The notes beneath the pieces were generated by a model. The model was not told the origin of the DNA and searched no databases. It worked only from the letters and a program-made list of their open reading frames with translations. From DATLLN01 sp963720885 (GTDB lineage: Bacteria > Actinomycetota > Thermoleophilia > Gaiellales > JAICJC01), in the NCBI GenBank assembly GCA_963720885.1, contig CAVRGW010000004.1:372001-436000 (forward strand): a DNA stretch of 64,000 nucleotides, written 5' to 3'. Below, piece by piece: positions 7,786 through 15,510 of the stretch. A program made the position numbers and the translations under genes. The number at the start of each line of letters is the position of its first letter. The stretch's first letter is position 1.

Positions 7786-9612
7786 CTACGGGGCCAGCAC
7801 GTCGAGCACGCGCTCGGGCTGTCCGAATGGCGCCACCAGGTAGGCGCCGGCGGCCAGCCCGCGTGATCCGGCCAGCAGCTCGCGGGCGATTGCGACGCCC
7901 TCGGCGGCGGCTCGCGCGTCGGCGCCCGCCAGCCGCGCGAGCACCGGCTCGGGCACCGAGATGCCCGGCACCTCGTGGTGCAGCCGCAGGGCCAGCGCGT
8001 GGCTGGTCACCGGCCACAGGCCGACCAGCACGGGGATCGGCGGTGCGCCGCCGAGCTCGGCGAGCAGCCGCTCCAGCGGCGCCAGGTCGAACAGCACCTG
8101 CGTCATCGCGAACCCGGCGCCGGCAGCGACCTTGCGGTGGAACCGCTCCAGCTCGACGTCCGGATCGTCGGCGGTCGGGTTGACCGCGACGCCGACCAGG
8201 AAGTCCGTCGGCGCGTCGAGCACCTTGCCCGCCCGGTCGGTGCCGGCGTTCATCGCTGCGATCATCTCGACCAGCCCGATCGCGTCCAGCTGGTAGGCGG
8301 CGTCCGAGCCGCCGTGGTCGCCGGGCGGCGGATAGTCGCCGGTCACCGCGAGGACGTTGCGGATGCCCGCGGCGTGCGCGCCCAGCAGCTGCGACTCGAG
8401 CCCGCGGGCGGTCGTGTCGCGCGGCGTCAGGTGGGGGATGGTCTCGACGCCGGCCCGGCCCTGGACGAGGGCGGCGGTCATCAGCGAGCTCATCCGGGCG
8501 CGCGCCATCGGGTTGTCGTTGATGTCGAAGAAGCCGACGCCGCGGGTGCCGCTGATCTCGTCGACCAGCTCGTACAGCCGCTGCAGGTTCGAGCCCTTGG
8601 GCGGGTCGAGCTCGACCGAGATCACCCACTCCTCCGCGGCGAGGCGTCGCGCCAGGAGGCTCGACGCCGCGTGGGCGGGCGTCGGCCGCGGCCGTGCCGG
8701 CTCCCGGGAGCGGAAGGCGTAGCGGGCCGGCCGGTGCTCGTCGACCGCCCGGCGAATCGCGGCGACGTGGTGCGGCTGGCTGCCGCAGCAGCCGCCGATC
8801 AGGTGGGCGCCGAGCTCCAGCGCCTGGGCCGCGAACTCGCCGACGTAGGCGTCGGACGCGTCGGGGTACAGCACCCGGCCGTCCCGGTACATCGGCAGGC
8901 CGATGTTCGGCTGCACGGTCAGCGGCGTGGTCGCCGAGCGCTGCATCGCTCGCAGGCCGGCCAGCGCCGACTGCGGGCCGAGGCTGCAGTTGATGCCCAC
9001 GGCGGCGACGCCCAGGTCGGCGAGGGCCGCCGCGACCTCGTCTCCGCGCGCCCCGGTCACCGTCTCACCGTCCTCCTGCACCGTGATCTGCGCGACGACC
9101 GGCAGGTGGCACTGGCCCCGCACGGCGGCGACGGCCGCGGTCAGCTCCTCAAGCGAGGTGAACGTCTCCAGCACGATCAGGTCGGCGCCGCGGCCTTCAA
9201 GCACCGCCGCCTGTTCGGCGTACAGCGCCGCGCCGCGCGGCGTCTCGCCGCCGATCACCTCGACCGAGGTGCCCAGCGGGCCGATCGATCCGGCGATCAG
9301 CACGTCGCGGCCGGCGATCTCGCGGGCCTCGCGGGCGATCTTCGCGCCGGCCGCGTTGAGCTCCTCGACGCGATCCTCGAACCGGTGGGAACCGAGCTTG
9401 ACGGCGTTCGCACCGTAGGTGTTCGTCTGGATCACATCGGCGCCGGCGCGGATGAACTCGACGTGCGCCGCCAGTACCACCTCGCGCGCCTCGATGTTCG
9501 CCTCCTCGGGAAACCGCAGCCGCGGCAGCCGGGACGCCAGCAGGGAACCCATGCCGCCGTCGCCGACCAGCACCTCCCGGTTGAGTCGGTCGCTGGCACG
9601 GGACGAGCTCAT
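7786..9612 (-). CDS. Bifunctional homocysteine S-methyltransferase / methylenetetrahydrofolate reductase
   Basis: A fusion of about 608 residues. The N-terminal half (about 10-295) is a Zn-dependent homocysteine S-methyltransferase, with the thiolate ligands in GINCSLGP (Cys209) and in IGGCCGS (Cys275, Cys276). The C-terminal half (about 320-608) is a MetF-type TIM barrel, with ELDPPKG, HLTPRD and AVTGDYPPPGDH for flavin and folate binding. The arrangement would make methyl-THF (or recycle it) and methylate homocysteine to methionine. MSSSRASDRL at 9612 is chosen because the ATG ten codons upstream adds nonconserved residues and crowds the divergent gene at 9666. Fused forms of this kind occur in Firmicutes (YitJ) and Actinobacteria. 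Confidence 0.9.
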   Translation of the reverse strand: MSSSRASDRLNREVLVGDGGMGSLLASRLPRLRFPEEANIEAREVVLAAHVEFIRAGADVIQTNTYGANAVKLGSHRFEDRVEELNAAGAKIAREAREIAGRDVLIAGSIGPLGTSVEVIGGETPRGAALYAEQAAVLEGRGADLIVLETFTSLEELTAAVAAVRGQCHLPVVAQITVQEDGETVTGARGDEVAAALADLGVAAVGINCSLGPQSALAGLRAMQRSATTPLTVQPNIGLPMYRDGRVLYPDASDAYVGEFAAQALELGAHLIGGCCGSQPHHVAAIRRAVDEHRPARYAFRSREPARPRPTPAHAASSLLARRLAAEEWVISVELDPPKGSNLQRLYELVDEISGTRGVGFFDINDNPMARARMSSLMTAALVQGRAGVETIPHLTPRDTTARGLESQLLGAHAAGIRNVLAVTGDYPPPGDHGGSDAAYQLDAIGLVEMIAAMNAGTDRAGKVLDAPTDFLVGVAVNPTADDPDVELERFHRKVAAGAGFAMTQVLFDLAPLERLLAELGGAPPIPVLVGLWPVTSHALALRLHHEVPGISVPEPVLARLAGADARAAAEGVAIARELLAGSRGLAAGAYLVAPFGQPERVLDVLAP

Positions 9613-9665
9613 CCCCGGAGTGTCGCGCACCGGGCGGCGCACGCGGAGGTGATAGAACCCGGCGA

Positions 9666-10763
9666 ATGGCCGACGCCGAGCGCATCCTGGCCGCGATCCG
9701 TGGCGCCGACCGCTACCTGAACGGCTGGCACGGCCGCCCGACGATGCGCGAGCGACTGCTCGAGATCGCCGAGGCGACGGCCGAGGACGAGCAGCCGGAC
9801 GGGTACGGCGCCGGCGAGCGGATCGAGCGGCTGGAAGCGCGGATCGCCGGGATCGTGGGCGCCGAGGCGGCCGTCTTCATGCCCAGCGGCACGATGGCTC
9901 AGCAAATCGCCATGCGGATCTGGAGCGAACGGCGCGGCTGCGGCACGGTCGCGTTCCATCCCACCTGCCATCTCGAGATCCACGAGCAGAAGGGCTACCA
10001 GCTGCTCCACGGTCTGCACGGGCGGCTGATCGGCGACCCGAACGCGGTGATCACGCTGGCCGACCTCGAGGGGATCGCCGAACCGGTGGCGGCGGTGCTG
10101 CTCGAGCTTCCGCAGCGGGAGATCGGCGGTCGGCTGCCGGAGTGGGACGACCTGGTTGCCCAGACCGGCTGGGCGCGGGGGCGGGAGATCGCGCTGCACC
10201 TCGACGGCGCCCGGCTGTGGGAGGTCGGCCCGTTCTACGGCCGCGATCACGCCGAAATCGCCGGGCTGTTCGACAGCGTCTACGTCTCGTTCTACAAGGA
10301 TCTCAACGCCCTGGCCGGAGCGGCGCTGGCCGGGGATGCGGAGCTCGTCCGCGAGGCGCGCGTCTGGCAGCGCAGGCACGGCGGCAGCCTGGTCACGCTG
10401 CACCCGTTCGTGGTCTCGGCCGAGCTGGCGCTCGACCAGCGGCTGGACCGAATCCCGGCCTACGTCGACCACGCCCGGGCGCTGGCGACGGCGCTCGGCC
10501 CGGTCGACGGAGTCGAAGTGGTGCCCGACCCACCGCAGACGCCGATGTTCCACCTGCTGCTGCACGGCGATCGCGAACGGCTGGCCGACGCAGCGCTGGC
10601 GCTGGCCGAAGAGCGCGGGGTGTTCCTGTTCGGCGATCCCAGCACGACGACCTCGCCGTCGGTGCAGCTGGTCGAGGTGATGGTCGGCGAGCCGACCCTG
10701 CGGCTCGAGCCGGACGAGGCGGCGGCTCTGCTAAGGGAGGTCGTCGAGCGGGCGAGCGCGTAG
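9666..10763 (+). CDS. Threonine aldolase-type PLP-dependent beta-eliminating lyase
   Basis: A 365-residue fold-type I PLP enzyme. The internal-aldimine Lys is predicted in VYVSFYKDLNALAGAAL (Lys211). IALHLDGARLW carries the Asp that pairs with the pyridine nitrogen, and FMPSGTMAQQ carries phosphate-contact residues. The family cleaves L-threonine or L-allo-threonine to glycine and acetaldehyde. YKDLNA varies from the more usual YKGLGA, so specificity may differ. It is divergent from MmuM-MetF with 53 bases between the starts, which fits a link to one-carbon and amino-acid metabolism. Confidence 0.85.
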   Translation: MADAERILAAIRGADRYLNGWHGRPTMRERLLEIAEATAEDEQPDGYGAGERIERLEARIAGIVGAEAAVFMPSGTMAQQIAMRIWSERRGCGTVAFHPTCHLEIHEQKGYQLLHGLHGRLIGDPNAVITLADLEGIAEPVAAVLLELPQREIGGRLPEWDDLVAQTGWARGREIALHLDGARLWEVGPFYGRDHAEIAGLFDSVYVSFYKDLNALAGAALAGDAELVREARVWQRRHGGSLVTLHPFVVSAELALDQRLDRIPAYVDHARALATALGPVDGVEVVPDPPQTPMFHLLLHGDRERLADAALALAEERGVFLFGDPSTTTSPSVQLVEVMVGEPTLRLEPDEAAALLREVVERASA

Positions 10764-10773
10764 CGAGCGCCGG

Positions 10774-11283
10774 CTAGGACGTCCGCTGAGGCTCGCGAAA
10801 CGCGGCCGCAGCCGCCATCAGGCGGAACGGCTCGAGCTGCATGCGCTGTTCCTGCGCTCGCGCGATCAGAGCATCGAAGTCGACGTCCGCCAGCGCCTCG
10901 TGCTCGCCGGCGCGCAGCGCCGTCCAGCCCGCCTCCTTGCCCGCGATACCAAGGTGCAGCGCCTCCAGTCCGAGCAGCCGGCTGAGATCGTCGTCTCCGG
11001 TGACGACGTTGCTGGTCTTCGCCCGCAGCGCCTTTTCGCCGACCCGCGCAACGGCCTGCTTGACCGTGCTGGTGCCGACGCCCAGCCGCTCCATCACGCC
11101 CAGCAGCGTTTCGCGGTCGCTCTCGATCTCGGCGGAGACCGACTGGAGCGTGGCGGCCAGCTCGTCCGTGTTCGCGTGCCCGCGGAGCGAGTGCAGCAGG
11201 TCGAGCGCCCCGGCCGAACCGGCGAGGTGATCGTTCAGATACTTGGTCAGCGTGGATGAGGCCATGCTGGAGAGGTACCCCAC
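10774..11283 (-). CDS. Conserved hypothetical helical protein
   Basis: A 169-residue, largely alpha-helical soluble protein. It opens with TLTKYLNDHLAGSAGALDLL and has Glu and His residues spaced along several helices, as in ferritin-like four-helix bundles. No metal-ligand pairs of the E..ExxH type are clear, so a ferritin-like assignment is tentative. An internal Met at 11265 (MASSTLTKYL) is the more likely start. It is convergent with the threonine aldolase gene and divergent from the C69-like gene. Confidence 0.6.
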   Translation of the reverse strand: MGYLSSMASSTLTKYLNDHLAGSAGALDLLHSLRGHANTDELAATLQSVSAEIESDRETLLGVMERLGVGTSTVKQAVARVGEKALRAKTSNVVTGDDDLSRLLGLEALHLGIAGKEAGWTALRAGEHEALADVDFDALIARAQEQRMQLEPFRLMAAAAAFREPQRTS

Positions 11284-11320
11284 ACCTGCGGACGGAAAAC
11301 CGCTGCCGTAGGGTGTCCGC

Positions 11321-12745
11321 GTGAGCTATGCGATCTACGTTGGCGCGAACCTGACGGACGACGGGTGCGCATACCTGGCGGGGTACGGCGACGAGCCGTC
11401 CAGCCACTGGCTGGAGTTGGCGCCGCGGGCGGAGCACCCGCCCGGCGCGACCATCGAGGTCGGCGTCACCGGGGCGTCGCTGATGCCCGGCGTGCGCACC
11501 GAGATCCCGCAGGCGGCGGTCACCGCCCGCCACCTGCGTGTCGACTACTCGTACTACCGCGGCGTCCCCGCACCGCTGACCAACGGCGGGCTCAACGAAC
11601 ACGGAGTCGCGGTGCGCGACGTCTGGTCGCCCAGCGCCGAGCGGCTGCGGGCGATGACGCCGGCCGACCAGCGTGGGCTGAACTACAGCGACCTGGCGCT
11701 CGTCGTGCTGGAGCGGGCGCGCACGGCACGCGAGGGAGTCCAGCTGATCGGCGAGCTGATCGAGCGCCATGGCGAGGCGACCTACGGGGGTAACTCGCAC
11801 CTGATCGCCGACGCCGGCGAGGGCTGGGTGGTGGTCGAGTTCGCCGGCGGCCAGGGACTGTGGGTGGCCGAGCGGGTGGGGCCGGACGGCATCCGGGTCA
11901 GCCGACCCGGGGTGATCGGCGAGGTGCCGGCGGACTTCGCCGACCACCCGGACTTCCTCGGCCCGCCGCACCTGATCTCCTTCGCCGTCGAGCACGGGTG
12001 GTACGACCCGGCGGGCGGGGCGTTCGACGCCAACGTCGTCTACGGCGACGGACTGGGGCGGTGGCAAGGCGTCCGCTGGATCGAGCAGGAGCTGGCGGCG
12101 CGCGCCGCGGGGGCCGGCGGGATCTCTCTCGCCGACGTGATCTGGGCGGTGCGCACCGAGCGGCTGACCGGCGACTCGGCGGGCTACGGCCAGGTCGTCC
12201 CGCTGCCCGCCGGAGCACTGCCCGAGCTCCGCGTGCTGTGGCATGCGCCCGTCGGCGCGGTGGCCGCGCCGTTGACCCCCTTCTTCCTGGGCGTGGAGTC
12301 GGTGCCGCCCGAGCTGCGCCGGCATCGCTACCTGACGGCCGGCGAGGACGCCGCCTTCGCCGACCCGCTCGACGGCGACGACGCGCGCTCCTCGGTGGCG
12401 CCGCGGATCGAGGCGACCCGGTCGGCGGTCGCCGTGTTCAGGCGCCTGCTCTACCTGCTGGCCGAGCACCACGAGCTGTTCATGCCCGAGGTGACGCCGG
12501 TCTGGGAGGCGCTGGAGCGCGAGACGGCGGCCGCCGTGCCGGGCGTCGCGGACGCAGCGCGGATCCTGCTCGAGGCGGGCCGTCCCGAGCTGGCCGCCGG
12601 CATGCTCACCCGCTTCAGCCACGGCGAGGCGATCCGGGCGCTCGACCTGGGGGAGGCGATGACGGCCAGCATGGAGGCCCGCAGCCGGGTGCTGTTCGGT
12701 CTCAACGAGGATCCCGGCTGGCGGGGGCCGCAGCGGATCTGGTGA
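11321..12745 (+). CDS. C69-like (secernin/PepD-type) Ntn-hydrolase with Ser in place of Cys
   Basis: A 474-residue protein of the C69 dipeptidase superfamily. The N-terminus MSYAIYVGANLTDDG aligns with the CTTILVG...DGS start of PepD enzymes, so Ser2 occupies the N-terminal nucleophile position. GLNEHGVAV and YGGNSHLIADAGEGWVVE are the family's central motifs. Start GTG 11321 has no room for an upstream Cys. If active, it would be an Ser-type Ntn amidohydrolase; if not, a pseudo-enzyme. It may act on dipeptides or other amides. Its 3' end overlaps the convergent small membrane gene by 44 bases. Confidence 0.75.
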   Translation: MSYAIYVGANLTDDGCAYLAGYGDEPSSHWLELAPRAEHPPGATIEVGVTGASLMPGVRTEIPQAAVTARHLRVDYSYYRGVPAPLTNGGLNEHGVAVRDVWSPSAERLRAMTPADQRGLNYSDLALVVLERARTAREGVQLIGELIERHGEATYGGNSHLIADAGEGWVVVEFAGGQGLWVAERVGPDGIRVSRPGVIGEVPADFADHPDFLGPPHLISFAVEHGWYDPAGGAFDANVVYGDGLGRWQGVRWIEQELAARAAGAGGISLADVIWAVRTERLTGDSAGYGQVVPLPAGALPELRVLWHAPVGAVAAPLTPFFLGVESVPPELRRHRYLTAGEDAAFADPLDGDDARSSVAPRIEATRSAVAVFRRLLYLLAEHHELFMPEVTPVWEALERETAAAVPGVADAARILLEAGRPELAAGMLTRFSHGEAIRALDLGEAMTASMEARSRVLFGLNEDPGWRGPQRIW

Positions 12746-12950
12746 GCCGCATGCCGGAGCGGATCGTCCCGGCCGCGGCGAGCAGAGCCGTGCCCACGGC
12801 GACGGCGACGGCGACGGGCGTCGCGGACGCCCCGGCCGCGACGGCGACGGCGGCGACGACCACCAGCAACGCCACTCCCGCGGCGATCCGCCAGTCGTCG
12901 CCGACGACGAAGTCGTACCAGAAGCGGCCGAATGCGCTGACGTAGCGCAT
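12702..12950 (-). CDS. Small membrane protein, partner of COG4280-like protein
   Basis: An 82-residue protein. A short conserved-looking N-terminus (MRYVSAFGRFWYDFVVGDDW) is followed by two hydrophobic helices rich in Val and Ala. Its ATG overlaps the stop of the upstream membrane gene (TGATG), so the two are translationally coupled and probably work together. The run of GCGACG repeats near 12790-12850 is simply the Val/Ala coding stretch. Function is unknown. Confidence 0.65.
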   Translation of the reverse strand: MRYVSAFGRFWYDFVVGDDWRIAAGVALLVVVAAVAVAAGASATPVAVAVAVGTALLAAAGTIRSGMRLTRSAAAPASRDPR

Positions 12951-13729
12951 CAGGAGACCGCCACCGTTCGCGCCGCCACCCGGCGCAGGACGCGCACCGT
13001 CGCCCAGGAGGTGGCAATCCAGAGCAGAAGCAGCACCGGCAGCGCCCAGCCTCCGCCCGGCCACTCCAGCGACTTGCCGTCCGGCGCGAAGACGCCCAGG
13101 CCCTCGACGACCCAGAACGTCCCGTAGGTCGCGAGCAGGAGGCCGACCGAGAACTTCAGCGTGTTCTCCGGGACCTTCGCCAGCGGGCGGTGTGCGGCCA
13201 CGCCGGCGGCGAGCACGACCACCGCGGCCCCGGCGGCGGCCGCCGCCGCCAGCGGGATCGACCCGGCGCTCAGCCCGAACGTGATGGCGATGAAGATCAC
13301 CTCGAGGCCCTCCAGGAATACGCCCTTGAAAGACACGACGAACGCATACCAGTCGAGCCCGTACCGCTCGCCGGGCGCGGCCGTGCGGGCGGCCGACCGC
13401 TCTGCGGCGAACACCTGCTCCTCGTCGTGCAGCGACTTCAGCCCGGCCGAGCGGAGGATCGCCTTCTGCAGCCACTGCAGGCCGAAGATCAGCAGCAGCA
13501 CGCCGACCACGAGCTGCAGCGACGTCTTGGGGAACCACTGCACGAGCGCGTAGCCGGCGACCGCCGTGATCGCCGCCAGGGCCGCCACGGCCAGCCCGAC
13601 GCCCCACAGCGCCGAGCGCCAGCCGCGGGTCAGGCCCATCGCCAGGACGATGGTCAGCGCCTCGACGAACTCGACGGCGGACGCCAGGAACGTCGACACG
13701 ACCAGCCCGATGTGACCGGCCCCCGGCAC
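12950..13729 (-). CDS. COG4280-like multi-pass membrane protein
   Basis: A 259-residue protein with about seven predicted membrane helices. Two helices carry related acidic motifs, EFVEALTIVLAMG near the N-terminus and FLEGLEVIFIAITFG in the middle. This recalls the duplicated REGLE motifs of FTR1-type iron permeases and other duplicated cation transporters. It fits the family of predicted membrane proteins COG4280, whose substrate is not established. It is followed by a coupled 82-residue membrane protein. A role in metal or cation movement is inference only. Confidence 0.7.
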   Translation of the reverse strand: MPGAGHIGLVVSTFLASAVEFVEALTIVLAMGLTRGWRSALWGVGLAVAALAAITAVAGYALVQWFPKTSLQLVVGVLLLIFGLQWLQKAILRSAGLKSLHDEEQVFAAERSAARTAAPGERYGLDWYAFVVSFKGVFLEGLEVIFIAITFGLSAGSIPLAAAAAAGAAVVVLAAGVAAHRPLAKVPENTLKFSVGLLLATYGTFWVVEGLGVFAPDGKSLEWPGGGWALPVLLLLWIATSWATVRVLRRVAARTVAVS

Positions 13730-13819
13730 GGGGCGACGGTAGCAGACGCGAGCCGCCGGAAGGTGGTTCGCGGGGCGGCGTTCAGGCGTTATTCAGCGGC
13801 CGGCGGCGATGCTGTCGGC

Positions 13820-15001
13820 GTGCACGCACGATCCAGCGGATGGCTGCTGGCGGTTGCCATCGTCCTGGGGTGCGGCATCCTGGCGCTGAGCTTCCCCGAC
13901 CGCGGGATCCGCCCCTCCAGCGACGCCTCGGCGACGCGCCCGCTCTCGACCGCGCCGATGCCGCGTATCGGCCCGCCGCCGGTTTCGCGGCACCCGCCGT
14001 CGCTCGACGTCTACGCCGCCGACGGCGCCAACATGCTGACCGGCGCGGCGGTGCATGCCCGGCCCCTGATCTACGTCCCCAACTCGCTGAGCAACACGGT
14101 CGAGGAGATCGATCCGCGTACGCGCCGCGTCCTGCGGCAGTTCGCAGTCGGCGCCGAGCCGCAGCATGTCGTCCCGTCGTACGACCTGCGGACACTGTAC
14201 GTGACCAGCGATCAGGGCAACGTGCTCACCCCGATCGACCCGCGCACCGGCAGGCCGCGGACGCCGATCCCGGTGCCCGATCCCTACAACCTGTACTTCA
14301 CGCCTGACGGGCGCTCCGCGATCGTGGTCGCCGAGCGGTTGCACCGCCTCGACTTCCGCAACCCGGTGACGTTCCGGCTGCAGCGGTCCGTGCATGTGCC
14401 GTGTGTCGGCGTCGACCACATCGATTTCTCCGCCGGCGGCGGATATCTGCTCGCGACCTGTGAGTTCTCGGGGCAGGTGCTCAAGGTCGACGTCCGCCGC
14501 CGGCGGTTACTGGACGTGCTGACACTGCCCGACGGGTCCGGCGGGATGCCGCAGGACATCAAGTTGTCGCCGGACGGCCGGATCTTCTACGTCGCCGACA
14601 TGATGGCCAACGGCCTGTGGACGATGGACGGCGCGCGGATGAAGGTGACCGGGTTCGTGCGCACCGGCGTCGGGGTGCACGGCCTGTATCCGAGCCGGGA
14701 CGGCCGGTTCCTGTACGCGACCAACCGCGGCGCGGGATCGATCTCGGTGATCAGCTTCCGTACGCGGCGAGTCGTGGCGACCTGGAGGATCCCCGGTGGT
14801 GGCAGCCCCGACATGGGCGGGGTGTCGTCCGATGGGAGAACGCTGTGGCTGTCGGGCCGCTACGACGCCGTCGTCTACGCGATCAGCACTCGCACCGGCC
14901 GCCTGCTCGCGGAGGTGGGGGTGGACAGCGGGCCGCACGGCGTGTGCGTCTGGCCGCAGCCCGGCCGCTACTCGCTGGGGCACACGGGGATCCTGCGCTA
15001 G
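13820..15001 (+). CDS. Membrane-anchored YVTN/beta-propeller protein
   Basis: A 393-residue protein with one N-terminal hydrophobic segment (about residues 6-26), a Pro/Ser-rich linker, then seven or so beta-propeller repeats of the YVTN/lactonase-like type (for example LIYVPNSLSNTVEEID, TLYVTSDQGNVLTPID and FLYATNRGAGSISVI). GTG 13820 is chosen because it sits at the signal segment; upstream coding is only antisense shadow. Such propellers are usually extracytoplasmic binding or structural proteins. Two membrane protein genes follow on the same strand, the second an MprF-like DUF2156 protein, which suggests an envelope role. Confidence 0.8.
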   Translation: MHARSSGWLLAVAIVLGCGILALSFPDRGIRPSSDASATRPLSTAPMPRIGPPPVSRHPPSLDVYAADGANMLTGAAVHARPLIYVPNSLSNTVEEIDPRTRRVLRQFAVGAEPQHVVPSYDLRTLYVTSDQGNVLTPIDPRTGRPRTPIPVPDPYNLYFTPDGRSAIVVAERLHRLDFRNPVTFRLQRSVHVPCVGVDHIDFSAGGGYLLATCEFSGQVLKVDVRRRRLLDVLTLPDGSGGMPQDIKLSPDGRIFYVADMMANGLWTMDGARMKVTGFVRTGVGVHGLYPSRDGRFLYATNRGAGSISVISFRTRRVVATWRIPGGGSPDMGGVSSDGRTLWLSGRYDAVVYAISTRTGRLLAEVGVDSGPHGVCVWPQPGRYSLGHTGILR

Positions 15002-15009
15002 GCGGTCAG

Positions 15010-15510
15010 GTGGCGTTCAGGTCTCGCGCTGCATACTGGGGGGCCGTTCCCGATGCGAGTCCCGGCCTGACCCAACGCGGCGCGTCCGCCCCTCCTGCGA
15101 CCCGCCCGGTCGCGGCTCGGCTGGTGGCTCCCCTGTTCGCCGCGGTCGGCGTCTGCCTGGCCGTCTGGACGGCGTACCTCGCCTATGACCTGCCGCCCAA
15201 GCATCTCGCGCGCAACTGGGACGTGGCGTGGGCCGGGTTCGACACGCTGCTGGTGGCGATGATGTTCCTGGTCGCCTACGGCACGATGCGATACCGCAGC
15301 TGGGTGCAGGGCGCCGCCAGTGCGACGGCCGCGCTGCTCCTGACCGACGCCTGGTTCGACGTGCTCACCGCGTCGCCGGGCAGCGACCGGCTGGAGGCGC
15401 TGCTGCTGACGTTCACGTCGGAGCTGCCGCTGGCCGTGATCTGCGCCTGGATCGCCCTGCGTGCCGACCGCGCCGCCCACGCCGCCGTCGAGAGCGAGGA
15501 CCGGCCGTGA
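15010..15510 (+). CDS. Four-helix membrane protein of unknown function
   Basis: About 166 residues with four hydrophobic segments, starting at LVAPLFAAVGVCLAVW, FDTLLVAMMFLVAYG, ATAALLLTDAWFDVL and ELPLAVICAWIAL. The stop overlaps the GTG start of the next gene (GTGA at 15507-15510), so the two are coupled. The start is uncertain: GTG 15010 gives the longest plausible form and GTG 15124 a shorter one that begins at the first helix. No family is recognised. It lies between a secreted propeller and an MprF-like protein. Confidence 0.65.
   Translation: MAFRSRAAYWGAVPDASPGLTQRGASAPPATRPVAARLVAPLFAAVGVCLAVWTAYLAYDLPPKHLARNWDVAWAGFDTLLVAMMFLVAYGTMRYRSWVQGAASATAALLLTDAWFDVLTASPGSDRLEALLLTFTSELPLAVICAWIALRADRAAHAAVESEDRP

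Noticed and set aside
12790..12850. GACGGC/GCGACG simple repeats that could look like a microsatellite
   Set aside because: They encode the Val/Ala-rich helices of the small membrane protein and fit the codon usage.
13190..13819. N-terminal extension of the propeller protein
   Set aside because: The sequence is antisense to the COG4280-like gene and low-complexity; the signal segment marks the start at 13820.
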